Below, piece after piece: positions 40,816-53,600 of a DNA stretch of 64,000 bases. The first letter of the stretch is position 1. Every line of letters begins with the position of its first letter. Under the pieces are notes generated by a model. It worked only from the letters and a program-made list of their open reading frames with translations, made no database searches and was not told the origin of the DNA. Location of the stretch: positions 1,488,001 through 1,552,000 of the forward strand of contig PTEX01000055.1 of assembly GCA_003342815.1 (NCBI GenBank). Reading direction: 5' to 3'. Origin of the DNA: Eudromia elegans. Its lineage: Eukaryota > Chordata > Aves > Tinamiformes > Tinamidae. The translations under genes were made by a program, and so were the position numbers.

Positions 40816-43790
40816 ATAAAATATAAACTCAAATAATATTTATAAACAAGACTGAACTGCTTTACTTTCATATGTCCTTCAGAATGACAAGGGCAAGACT
40901 GTTCTGCGAATGAAAATCCTTACCAACCCCTTACAGTTCTGTGTTACACCTATTCATAGGTGCCCAACAGGAAAACAGTTACAATTTGTCTCCAAAGTTA
41001 AACTTCACAGAACTCTCTTGTCAAAAAATAAAGTACAACCTAAGAAAAAAGACGAAAACAAACAAACAAATTCTATGATACATACTAAAAAGCATGGCAA
41101 ACTTTTTCCAAAGGCAAAACATTGTTATGGCAAATATAAACCATGTTTCTAGAGGACATCAGTGATGTCTCCATATTAATTTTACTCAACACATCTATCA
41201 AGTGCTTCATTATGCTGTCAATATGCTTTCCTGGGAAATATTAATTACTATAACACAGTAGTAGTAATTATCACCAGAGTGTAAAGCATAACAGAATTAT
41301 AACTACATTGAGATTTTGTGGAAAATAAGCAGGTGTCCATCCACTTACACATACACACATTGCAGTACATTAAATGAAATCACGATCTTCTTATGTGAAT
41401 AAGAACAATTCTAGCACGTGAGAGCATCCTTCTCAACTCAGTCTGCAATATAGATCTGAGATAGAAATGGTTCAAATGAAGAACTATTCAACATATGGCA
41501 CCAAGAAGAGAAATGAATCCAAATTAAGTGTGCAGCCCAGAACATCTGGATCCGTATTCACTCTTGCTTGAGGCTTATTAAGCAAGGACCAAGAAGTGCA
41601 CTTGTGGATTTGATTCAGTTTTAATTACAATTCACAACCAAAATCTAAATTATGGTATTGAAAATGATTGCCACCAGCAAATGATTGCCCCTTCCTTTTG
41701 GTAGCTTTTTGGATCAGTATAAAAGAAAAAAAAAAACCCACCACCTGAAAGACACAATTTAAATGAAGTATTTCATGACTTAAACAAGAATATTATTGCT
41801 AAAAAGGGGCACCAGTATAAACAGAAGCATGAGAGATCATTATTCCTTACTGAGTTTCAGCTGTACAACAACCAGCTGTAGCAGGAGGTGACACCAGGGC
41901 TCTTCACCTATTTTTGTATCACCACTCCTCTCCCTTTGCTCTGGTTTCTGCCTGGGCTTGGAGACCTAATTAGGCTGCTGCTTCTATTCATAGGCAGGAG
42001 CACTCATCCCGAGCGGATCTGTGAGCTGCTACTCACTCTCCTCAGTCAGTCCTACTCTTTGGATGAATTCCTGCTACGACTAATGAAATCCTTTCAGTCA
42101 AGCAGAACCATGTTATTAAGTACATGAGCCCTTATGGAATAAAATATTCTTGTTAATTGGGCTGATGCTTTTCCTGATCCAATCCTCTTGATGTCTTGTG
42201 TCCCTGTCTCCTATTTTATACCAACTTTATTTCAAGTAGTAAACTATTTAGAGCAAGAATCATGCTTTCTGCCTGCTTTGTGTTCTAAGCTCATTCCATC
42301 TGGACCCAAAGATAAAATTATATTATTGATAATACTCTGCAAAATATTCATAGGATAGTATGGCATAAATCAGCATGACCAAATACTGCAGTAAAAAACA
42401 GCAGTCATAGGAGATGCCTAGAATGAGGTATATTGCTGATTTACTGTAGAGGATAAATCTTGTGTGTTAGCTTGATATTTACTCCTTGTGAAAATAAACT
42501 ACCTTAGCCTTATTTCCTCTTCCCCTCCTTTCTCATGAATACAAAAATGCAGATCCCTCTTAAACACATCCCCAGTGCACAAATTCCAAACACAACATGA
42601 AATATATTTTATTAGAGCAGTTAAGCAACACAGATTGATGCATAGACCTAGAATAACTTTGGAAATGTCTCGCACCACAAGGCTATTGGAGAGTCACAGG
42701 AAGCATGGCCTGATTTTAAGGAATTTAAAAGGAGTAAATGTCAATTTCCAGCAGTCCTCCCACCATTTCATGCATGTGAGTTGACACAGTGTCACAATGT
42801 GCAGTTACATTATTAGGTGCACATCCGAAGCAGCATCACCATGAATAGGGGATGCTGATGATAGCATGAAATATGCAAGTGCTGAACACTGGCATCCCGT
42901 ACGACACTGAAGCCCAACATTACATTGGCTTCATTGGCTTGTTACTATCAGTGGAAATCTTAATATGACCCTCGGCTGAGCCTCTATCCCCTTGACTCCC
43001 TTTTAAGAGCAGCACTGAAAGAAACAAGGACAAAGAAGCCTGGTTCATGCAGTGGCTGTGACGTAGCAATATTAATAAGAATTGTAATTATGGCACCGTG
43101 CCAGTAATCACTAAAATTGCTGCAGCATCAACCTTACAACCTCGACTTTCCTCATTCAATCATGGTGTATAGGTTTTCATAAAACTTGCCATTAATATTT
43201 TATAACACTGGTACTCAGCAAGAAATTGCAGACACAGCAAATTAAAGCATAAAAAAATAGATGTCCTTTTTTTAAGTGCGAGTCCTGATACTGAAGGTGA
43301 GAATTAACACCAAAAATAAATTAAATCATAACTACTAGCCTGTTTCGTAGGTATGTATATTGTGTGGATGCAGAAAGATTCAGGGAAAGAAAAAGTGCTA
43401 TATCTGCAATTATTGTTTTGTGCAGTGTCAGTGTTCAGGTACTGACAGGTACCATAACAGTCTCTCCTTTGGCCATCATTGACACTTTGGTCTGGACAGA
43501 CATCCTTTTCCAGTTTTCCCACACCTGCTGGTATGCCAACAAGTCTTTCAAAATGATATTTCATGGTGCCCACCCCTAATGATAGTCTAACTATGATCAG
43601 TCACAGTGGTGAGCTGTATTTTAATTTAATTTACCATAAATTGAGATCAGGACTCCCCAGAAGAAGTCCTTACAAAACTGAGTTCTTAAGGGTCCAAAAG
43701 CATTTTACAGCCCATGAATAGAACCTGATTTTTCCGGAAGTCATCTCTACTACAACAAGCTTCACATGGTGTTTCAAGCTTTATCGTTTT

Positions 43791-43827
43791 CCTAACCCTA
43801 ACCCAAAACTGAACCCTAACCCTAATC
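43791..43827 (+). repeat. Short interstitial telomeric repeat (CCCTAA)n
   Basis: Two blocks of the vertebrate telomere C-strand motif, CCTAACCCTAACCC and GAACCCTAACCCTAATC, are separated by a few bases (AAAACT). There are about two full hexamers in each block. Short interstitial telomeric sequences are known in vertebrate introns and usually mark telomerase-assisted break repair or degenerate satellite. Read on the other strand it would be TTAGGG. Confidence 0.8.
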
Positions 43828-44779
43828 TCTCAAGCGGCTTCAAATAGAACTCATCAGACCTATTTAAGACTGATAAGAAAAAATAGTCATTGGAGGAAAT
43901 TTGGTGAAGTCTCACATCTCCTTTGGCATGGTCTTTGTAATCCCACTCTACATGGGTCATCAGGTTTTATCTGTTCCCTAGTCTTAGATGTAATCTGCAT
44001 TGTGGCCTCAGGAGATTTAAGAAATAGAGCATCTTTCAATAGGGTGCACTGGTAAACTCTTCTCATAACTTGTTTCAATATAGGTAAAATCCTTTTATGC
44101 ATTACTGCCTGGCAACGGTGGTGTACCTTTCTTGCCCTTTCCATATGTGAGCATGCTTATTGGACTGGATCTTCTAGGGAAAGTAAGCAAACGCCTCCTT
44201 TCTGAATTCCCAGGAAATGTACAACCGCCTTCTTGCAGTGTTCTAGCACCTCAGTGACTTTATCGTCAAAAATATATATTTTTTTAGCTTTAATTTTATG
44301 TGCTGAAATTAACCTTTCTCTACTGTCTGCCATACATATGGAAAACTTTTTCTTTCTCTTTGCAGCAGTATTTTATGTCAGTTTTGCCTTCCTTGGGGGT
44401 AGTCAACTGCAAAATGGTCATTCTTATAAATAGCACTCTCTAGAGTTCAGAACATTTTTTCTTGAACTTCTCTTTAAGCAGTGTTATGTACAGCTCCCAG
44501 AGTTGACCTAAATTCTACCCAAAGTCCTTCTACTGCTGAGCACAGCAGTTTTAAGGCATCTCACAGGTCATATTTCTGTATATATACTCCTATATAATAA
44601 TATTTCCCTTAACCTGCCTGGTACATTTTTGGCTCCTGATCAGTCTGATCTAGCAAGCACCTCTGAATCCTAACTGCTTAATTTGCTGTAATTCATCCTG
44701 TATTTCTGTGTCTGACTACAGTCAGACAAGTGCAGCATGATGCTTTTTTCCATACTACACTTTAGCATGACCATTTCTC

Positions 44780-45000
44780 ATGCTAAGACTGCCCTCCAGT
44801 TTATTGACAGAACCTCTTGGCTTGGTGATTCCTACAAATTTAGGAAGCCTCTATTCCACCCTCTAGGTGGTTAATGACAATATTGATTAATATCAGATGT
44901 AGGGCAGGCCCATTTATTGTATCCCTCCATTTTGATGATGAACTACTAATAACTACTCTCCATCTACATACTTAGTAGACAAGTTCATAGCAATGCACAG
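44780..45000. mobile_element. Possible ancient CR1-like remnant
   Basis: The stretch with GGTGATTCCTACAAATTTAGGAAG, GGTGGTTAATGACAATATTGA and the following CCC/CCATTTTGATGATGAACTAC/TAATAACTACTCTC resembles, in order and spacing, a segment common in sauropsid CR1 families (gaps for 'aatttgctgagg', 'gtcattaatgaagatattgaa', 'ggtcccag', 'gagctgttaatcactaccctctg'). Divergence is high. This is a resemblance recalled by eye; an alignment to avian CR1 consensus sequences could remove it. Confidence 0.4.
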
Positions 45001-46689
45001 TATCTTTATGTAGAGTTTCCAGAACTTAAAACAGAAGTACTTAATGACTAGCCTACTAAACAGATTTGGTAATGAGACAAATTAAATGCTCAGATCATGT
45101 TATAAATGTTGGAACAGAAGTTATTTCCATTTTTATTATCTTTCTATACTACTTATCAAACAACATGACAGAAAAGATATGCTAACAATAACATAAAAAT
45201 AAACTAATATAACAATAGCCTAATATAACAATAATCTAAATTCATCACATCTCATTTCTAACATCCACCAATAATGCTACCAAAAACCTACTGAAGCCCT
45301 TTGTAAACTGAATGGCTCAAAGTATTTCATCAGAGGCAGGGCTAACAATCAAGTTTAAAATCCCTCAGTGCTAGGGGTGAGCATGCCTGGCATCTAGCAA
45401 TGAATGATAAGTCAAGATAACAATAATAATAATTATAATTTTTTCTCAAGTATAGATTGTGCTGAATGCACTAAGATGTCTAATATCTCCTTAAATACAA
45501 GAGAAATAATTTGCAACTAGAGTCATAATGACTGCTATGTAATCAAAATGATGCCAGAGTGCTGATTGCTACTTTTTCGACCAACATTATCACTCAAGTG
45601 AGGCTGACAATTGTTGGAGAAGCTTAATGACTTCCTACTTGGAGGCACTAGAAATGTGTCTGAGGGCAGTGCTAGAGTAAAGGGATTACAGGAAGAACAA
45701 GAGGAATGCTTTGGAGCATGAGGCACATAAGTCTCCCAAGCATTGCAACCTCCTCCCTGTAAGTTACTCTGAGAGCATCTACCTGCACAACCAGGGTTTA
45801 TCCATCTGCATTCAAAAATTTATTTAAGCTCACCTAATAAATTTCAGTAATTATTTGGTTTGACTCCACAGGTTGACAGATGACAACATTTTAATGATGA
45901 CAGGCTTTATGCATCCACATTAGTCACCATTAAAAATCATTTTTTCTCTAATGTATTTTCTAGGTTATAAATTTGTTGATCTAGATCTCAGATATGGAAA
46001 AAAAAACAAAGGATGAAATAAGCCATATTGTGGGTTGTTCCAGATGGACTGCTTCTTCCCATTTAGTTTTAGGGAAGTATACAGTAAATTATCCAAACCT
46101 GAATATCAGAAGTTTAAGATGGATTTTCCATAGTTTAAAACATGATTTGGTTTCAGAAATAGGCAAATACCTTGCTACATTTTCATTAACTTTTTTTTTC
46201 ATTATTTTATATCTCTAGAATCTCCAGTAACTTTTAAACAACGCATATTTAACAGGGGCCAGGCCTTGGTACTGAAAACCAGCACATAGGACAACTTGTA
46301 TCTCTGCTTTCCTGCTTTCAAGTAGCTAACAGCATAACTCCTTAGCTATTGAATGAGTGAAGATCCCGTTTTCAGTACTTATTTTCCCTTTTAAATTGAT
46401 ACTCAGTCAAAATCTCATTTCAGTATCAGTCAGTATAGGTAAAGCATATTCAACTACTGCTCATGAACAATAGTGGACAAGCACACGTGCTCTACCAGGT
46501 CTTTTACTCATCTGGAAAACCGTAAGCTTCTTTCCATGGCTTTTAACTAAACACCAGCACATAAGGAGAACTGTGCCTCCCCAAAAACGCACACCAAAAA
46601 TTAAAAAGGCAGCTCGTCACAAGTAGAAGCTAAGACATCAATGGATAAGCTGATCCATCCTTTATTGTTTCATTCTCAACAAGTTTCTA

Positions 46690-47560
46690 TTGATAGCAAA
46701 CTGAGAGACCGTTCAATATGGTCAAGGGCAAAGTTGCTTTTGAGAGGCACCAAGACAGGTTGGAACCCTGGCCATCAGAACCCTTATGAAATTCAACACG
46801 GACAAATGCAAAACCCTGAACTGGAGAAGAAATAACCCCTTTCAGCAGGTTAGATTGTAGACTGGTTGTCTAGCAAGCAGCTGGGGACCCAAGCTGAAAA
46901 GCACTGAGGGGTCTGCAAGCTGAGCATGAGCCTATGAGCAGTGTGCCCTGGCAGCAGAGGAGGACAACAGCATCCTGGATGGCATGAACTACAGAGCCTG
47001 CAGATGAAGGAAAGTGATTATTCCTTCTATTCAGGCCTCACTAGATTATACCTAAAGTATTGTGTTCAGTTTTGGCCCCTTAAGCACAAGAAAAACATTG
47101 AAAGTTTGAGAAAATTTGTCAAAGAACCACCAAAATGGTTGGGGCTAGAGCAAATTCATTATGAGGAGAGGCTGAGGGAGCAGGCCCCAGAAACAAGGAG
47201 GTCATCAAGAAGAGAGACACAGGTTCTTCAGAGCTGTACACTGTGGGAGGATAAGACACAGAGAGGACAAATATCAAAACAAGAAGTGCAAAGATAGAGA
47301 GCAACTTCTTAACATGGAGAACAGCCTGTCAAGGGAACATGGAGGAACCTGTCAAGGGAACAGGTTGATGAGAGAGGTTGCACAGTCTCCATCTTTATAA
47401 GTTTTCAAGACATCTCTGGATAAAGCTCTGAGCAGCCTGGTGTGATCTCATTAATACCTGACCATGCTTTGAGCAGAAAAAGATGAGATTGATGAGATTA
47501 CCCCATAGGTCTCTTCTAATCTGACCTGTTCTTTCTGTTGTTTTATTCTGTGATTCTATT
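46690..47560 (+). mobile_element. CR1 LINE, truncated 3' end (older copy)
   Basis: This is a second CR1 3' region, more decayed than the copy at 20.2 kb. Landmarks in order are GACAGGTTGGAACCCTGGCC and CATCAGAACCCTTATGAA (46755-46795), GACAAATGCAAAACCCTG near 46801, the CAGTGTGCCCTGGCAGC/GCATCCTGGATGGCATGA block (46939-46990), TATTGTGTTCAGTTTTGGCC (47058-47078), GAGGAGAGGCTGAGGGAGCA (47162-47182), and the terminal GGTCTCTTCTAATCTGACC to TATTCTGTGATTCTATT. It carries a roughly 23-bp internal duplication at 47327-47364. It is antisense to PRKN in intron 3. No intact ORF remains, and the 5' edge is uncertain by tens of bases. Confidence 0.9.
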
Positions 47561-49787
47561 ATTTTACCAGTTTTAGTCATAGGTGCACAAAGCTTATCTT
47601 GATATGCCGGCTTCACTTACTACCTATTCCAACTTAAAAAAATATTACTCAGCTTTCTTAAGAGCAGTGGGAAGCAGATTTTCAAATATATCCCTAGATC
47701 AAATGCACAAATATTACCCTGGAGTCCTTCCCTACATTTCATTAGCAGTCTCTTAAGCCAATCTTTTCATAAAAACCAGGGTCAATACCGCTTTCTGATC
47801 ATATAATATAAAGGAGAATAAAATATCTAGAATTGCCCAAATATAAAGTTATATACATCTTAAGCAATATTTCTGGAGAATGGGAAAGAAAGAAAAATTG
47901 ACAAGCCGTCCATTTATTCCTTTCCCTCCTCCACCTCCCCAGCTTTTCATCACAGGCTTCTTATATCTAAACTGAGATATACTGTGTAATTTTATCAAAT
48001 GGAACTTTGTAGCTCCTGTAACTTGTTTTTTTTTCCAGTGAGACCTTTTTATCTAGAATGACTAATAAGTACAAACATATATTTACATATTTATATGTGA
48101 ATAATACATATATATATGTATATGAATGCACAAAGTATGCTCTTTGGTGGTGTATAATATTAAATAAGAAATGAGAAAACAGCCCCTATTTTGTAGTTTT
48201 AACTTTCAGGTATCAGCAAAATCATTTACAAAAGGCTACAGTCTTAGCAAATGTTTGAAACTTTTCTCTATAAAAATTCATTTATTTATCAGTCAAAAGA
48301 TAATGAGGATGCAAACGCAAAAGACTCCTCATTCATGGTCTATGCTTGGAATTCTCACCATCATGAAAATCCTGTCTTTTTTAAACCTTCTGCAAAACTA
48401 ACTTCCTTACAGATATCCCATTTCAGATAGTCTTAAGCTTTCCTCTTTTTTTGCTCTTTTATTAAAAAAAAAGAGAGAAAGACAAATATATTATTAATTT
48501 AAATTTTAAATTTACATTTACATTTTTCACCTCCCTTAGCACTTGAACTACCTAATTTTTTTTGTCTTGTTAATGATGCACTTGTTGTGAAAGCTTTATA
48601 TGTGCTAGTGATAGTACAGATCAGTTATTTCAAAATGCATGATTACTTAATCAAAAAAACATTAATCATAATGACTAAAGACACGATTGTCAGATCTCTA
48701 ATTAGTCAAAACACTCACTATTGTCCTTATGACTGTTTAAGTGAATAAAATCTGAACAGAGGTATTAGGAAAACATACAGTTTTCATTTGGACTGCATTT
48801 TCAATGATAGTGGTTACATAGGATAGTAAGATGTTTTTTCCATCTGCGCTCACTTTGAGAAACTTGCTTGGTTGAACACAATAGGATAAAATCTGTCTGT
48901 AGTACAAGCCTAGAAATTTCAAAGTATTATAAGTGCCCATATAAAGCTAAGTAGGAAGTTTCAGTTAGTTCGTACTTTAAAAAGTTTGTATTTAAAAAAG
49001 ATGAGATAATAATAAGATTTAATTCTCTAGCATGTTCTACCTTTAACTTTTGGTTATTTAATTGTTCATCTCTGCCTGCAAAGATTACAATGGCAAACAG
49101 TACATAGGCTTCCCCTTGCCATATTGCTGATGCAAACCTTTATAAAACTTGCTATGTCATGATGATTATAATTATTCTTTATGATGCTCATGCATTTCAG
49201 ACTGTGAGAATGGCATTTATTTATAAGTAGAAAGAAAAGGACCTGTAAGTGTACAGGGAATATGAATGAAAACAGAAATAGAGACTATTAAGAACATATG
49301 GAATTTGGCTGAAAAAGGACATAATGGCTGTTTAACAGGTGGAATATCAAAAGACTTGATAAAGGTAAAAGGGGGACATATATCCTTCCAGACTATTCCC
49401 TTCTGCCTAAAATTCCTGTGTGCAAAAGAGATGTCTACTGATCAAAAATGCCAAAAAAAATATTTGCTGTGGAAAATTTCTGGCATCTGGAATAGGGTAG
49501 GTAAAAGAAATATTATTTTCTTTTCCAGTCTTTTTTTTTTAAAAAAAAGTTTTTTCTTTCTCTTGAACTTCACCATTATTTCTCTTTCATCCATTTTTAG
49601 CCTTTATTTTCTTTTTATCCAGCTAACTTACCCTACATCCTCCTTCCTCTCCTTTCTGAATACCTTTCCTGATCTATACAAAAATACTGATTTCTCTTTC
49701 TTCTCACAATACACCCTTTTCTCCTTCAGTATGCTGTCTGTTTTTCAGAAAAAGGAACAGTCTTCTACTCTAAAGATAATAGGTTCA

Positions 49788-49814
49788 TGATAATGATAAT
49801 AATAATAATAATAT
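49788..49814 (+). repeat. (TAA)n microsatellite
   Basis: Two imperfect TGATAA units lead into about six TAA copies. Confidence 0.88.
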
Positions 49815-50008
49815 GGTTAAAGGTATCAAGAGCAAGAAAAGCCTATAAAGATGATTCCGCTAGAAAACAAAATATGAAAGATGACATTCAAAAACCAGTT
49901 TCATGGAATCTCATTTCATAATTTCGCTCCTGAAAGATTGGCAAATGATACACAGGAGAAAAGTAATACATGACACAAACTGAAAGAATTTAAGATTAAC
50001 AAGGGGAC

Positions 50009-50600
50009 GGTTAGTGTTAGGTGTAGGAAATACATAAAAAGCCAAGAGATGAGAAGTTTATTTATAAAGGACAAGAAAGTTGCACCAGGAACTCCTTTTT
50101 CTCCTCTTTCTCCTGAAAGATTTCCCTTTCAGCCTACAAGAGGTTTGGTAGGGCTGGGTCAAGACCACACTGCAAATTAGCATTTGGGTTAGATGCAAGA
50201 GTGATAAAGCCTGGAGCCGCATACGGAATGGGGTTGCAAAGGCCGGGCTAAAGAGATGCGAAGTTGCACCAAGATCTCTCCAATCACATTATCTTTATCC
50301 CGAAATGGATCTGGCAGGCTGTACTTCAGGCCACACCAGAGATCAGGTTTAGAGTTTGTGTTAGGAAATTCACAAAGCCTGGAGCCCCAAGGCGAGTTGG
50401 TTTGCAAGACACATGCCAAAGCAGATGTGAAGCTGCATCAAGATCCCTCCAATGGCAACTTCTCCTTTGGGTCTGAAATAGGTAGGATTAGGCTTAGGAA
50501 ATGGATAAAGTCTGGAGCCCCATGTTTTTCTTTGGATCTTTCATAGGTCTGGTGATTTCAGTTTGAGGCTGTGCTGGTGATTAGAGCTGGCTTAGGTGCT
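50009..50600. repeat. Degenerate tandem repeat, about 130-185 bp period, with TTAGG-like motifs
   Basis: At least three diverged copies follow each other. The landmark AAAGCCTGGAGCC (AAAGTCTGGAGCC in the last copy) occurs at 50206, 50374 and 50507. The landmark AAGTTGCACCAAGATCTCTC and its variants occur at 50077 (weak), 50261 and 50430. Each unit also holds a TTAGG-rich block just before AAAT: 50009-50030, about 50349-50368 and 50479-50501, with a last one near 50590. Spacing varies from 133 to 184 bp because of indels. I do not recognise the family. It is GC-richer than the surrounding intron and the copies are too diverged for recent expansion. Confidence 0.75.
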
Positions 50601-53600
50601 CCACTGTTAATAGGCTGAAGCACTAAAAACATAGGATTTTTTTAGGCAAAGAAGCTCCTACCATAACATGGGAAAAAGAATCAAAGAGTGACAGTCTGAT
50701 TTGTTGCTTTTGAACAATACTACCAAAGGGATATTTTGCATAAGCAGTGAAGTTGAGTGTTGGAGATGACAGCCAGAGACCTGATCAAAAATGTATAAAA
50801 ATAGTAAAAGAAATTAACAATGGAGATATCACCTAAATTTTAATTCTGAAAAAAAGACTCAAAATAAATGAAGAGCGATTAGGAAACAGAATATTCTCCC
50901 TGACAGAAATATATAAAGCTAAATAGCTGAGCTGTATCATTGATAGGCCAGCCAAAGATAAAGGCAGGGGCTGAATGTAGATCGCAGAGCAGATAAAGGT
51001 GTTAGCAGCTTTCAGTGAGGACGCCTGACTGTACTGAAGTGTAAGAAAGGGCTGTCATTTCATAAGGGCTGTGTTATATGCCAGGTAATACCAGTATAAG
51101 GGTCTGACCAGAGGGACAATTGTAAATAATGTGCTATAAATTTATCTTCCTTTGATGAGCTAAAAATTGTATATGCTATTTTAATCAAAGACTTTGAGCT
51201 TCAAGCAAAAAATACTTTCATCTTAATCATCAGCCTCATTCACAAGCACACATATATTTAGTAACAAAGCTTGTTACTCTTCCAAGAGTTCAAAGATTGA
51301 AAATAAGACAGTACATGTTATTTGCAGCAAAATGGTGAAAAGCTATGAGTAGGACTTTATATGTGGATTATATGGACTGCCACGGAGTTCCAACTTTGAA
51401 TGAAATAAGCCTACTTTCACATAACGAAATATTTTAATTTGGGCATGGTCCCAATGTAAATTCATGTTAGCGTTAGCAGTAAGATACTTCAACACAAATA
51501 TTATAACAAATATAAACAAAATGGAAATTAATTCTGATTCGAGGTACCTCTCACAAACATCCTTTCACTTGAAAAATTCAGCATTGCTTTGACTAGCTAG
51601 CAAAAACAGTGACAGAGAGTAGGAAGATAACAAACCTGATAATCTCAACATAATGTAAACTCTCACTCTGAACATTTTAAAGGAAATTTAAGGGGTTTTT
51701 TTAATTCTACAGAGCCTGGTTTGTTTGCTTTTTAACTGCATTTGCCCAGAAGAGTCATTTAATTTGTTTCCACTTTTATTATACAACTTGAATTTGCCAA
51801 ACCTGATTATATGTAAAGATAAGGGTGTTTTTTACTATTTTTACTATTATGGAAATACATATAACACATATGTGGGCTTTATGAATGAAAAGACTCACAG
51901 AATCAATATTGCAAGTAAAATTTTCTGGTTGCATTCAGAAAGTGATAATGTCGTACAAACAGATCAGATGGGCAGCTCTGCAAAGGGAAATAAGTGAAGC
52001 TTATGTTTTGAGATTGCAGTCGAAAATAGGATTTGGATGAACTTCAGTTTTCACTGTTGACCATCATCATGCTACAGTTACTAAAACTAAAAAAGATCAT
52101 CATTCTTCAGCCTGTCAATTTAGAAAACCCTCTGCCTGATGTTAACATTCCTACCACATGAACAACTGAGAAACTACTCCTCACTATACTACGTGCAGAA
52201 CAGCGCCTTACCAATAGCCTGGTCATAACCTGACTTGCTGAATAGTGTGACACTTTGAACCAGTGGCTGCCAGCTTAATTCTCATTTTTTTTTCTACAGT
52301 GTCACAACAGTCAATTACAAACAATTGCTTTTGGGGGGGGAGTGTTCTGAAATTAAACAGAAATGTTTAAAGATGTTTTTGCACATTCACATGGGATGTA
52401 CTTTATACCTCTTAATCTTTAAAAAAAGCATTTTTTTTTTCCTATCTCACATGAACGTAACAAGGCATTTTTTCCTACTGTCTTTTCCCCATACAATTCT
52501 TTTGACTGTTGCACAAGTGGTGGGAGGCTCTCCTTCCTAGTGCTGGATTCCCAAGTCATGCCATCAGTTAGGGGACCTTCCTGCAGCCTCAGAAGAGAAA
52601 AGATTTCTTCTGCAGCACTGCTCCCTACCCTCATCTTAAAAAGTCATTCTATTGGGAAATTAAAAAAACCTAAACAATGTCTGAAATATTTATATTTTAC
52701 TGAGGATTTCCAGATGTCTAATCTTCACTTTGATCTCCTGATGAATTTTATGTGCTATTCAGTGCAGATTCATGTTAATCTAGGAAAAAATTAAGCTACC
52801 TTCTCTAACTCTTCTCTAGCCTGAACTCAGATTCTTGCTCTACTTACATCTGAGCTGAGGTTCTGCTGTATTTACAGCAAATATAACTGACTAGAAGTAT
52901 CCTTTATTCTGGAGAACTGACTGACAAACTAGATCAATAAGTGTCTCAGAAATAGATGTAACTCAGAGTTTCAGGAGTTTTGATCACATCGGTTGAGATT
53001 TTCTTCTGCAGAAATATGATGTATTTGTGATAACATCATCTTGTGTGTTCTCACACACAGAAGTCATTTAAGCTTCTAACAGAACAAAAATCTGAACAGA
53101 ATTTTTTGAATGAAAAAAATACAAGGCCACTCATGCAGAGAAAGAGATTTTGGGACCTGAACTGTAGAAGACTACACAAGAATAGGGTCAATAAAATGAA
53201 ACATGTTAACAGGTCAGAGAGAAACAAGAGAAGAGATGCTATAGTTACAAATGGAGATATTTAATGAAGTGTGTATCTACATGACACAAGTTAGAGAATG
53301 ACAGACGAATAGTCACCTTTCTGCTGCTTACTTAAAAGATACTCTTTTTCTTTGTGCCTGGGTGGCAGAAATAAAATATATTTGCTAAATCTATATTGCT
53401 ATGTTAAATTGACTTGAGAAACCTCCAAGAGAGAGAGTGTAGAGCACAGATAACACTTCTGCTTGACTCTTTTTTTTCCCCCCTCATCTTCTTGACAAAA
53501 CCTGCTGCTGCAGCAGCCACAACTCAATATCTGGAGGAGCCCTGGCACCAACTAGTGCCAATCCCAAAATGATATTTCCAAGAATTTAATCTAAATCAGA

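Noticed and set aside
49266..49790. 174-codon + strand open frame
   Set aside because: The second half is Phe/Ser/Leu-rich because of a pyrimidine-rich run, and nothing in the first half resembles a known protein.
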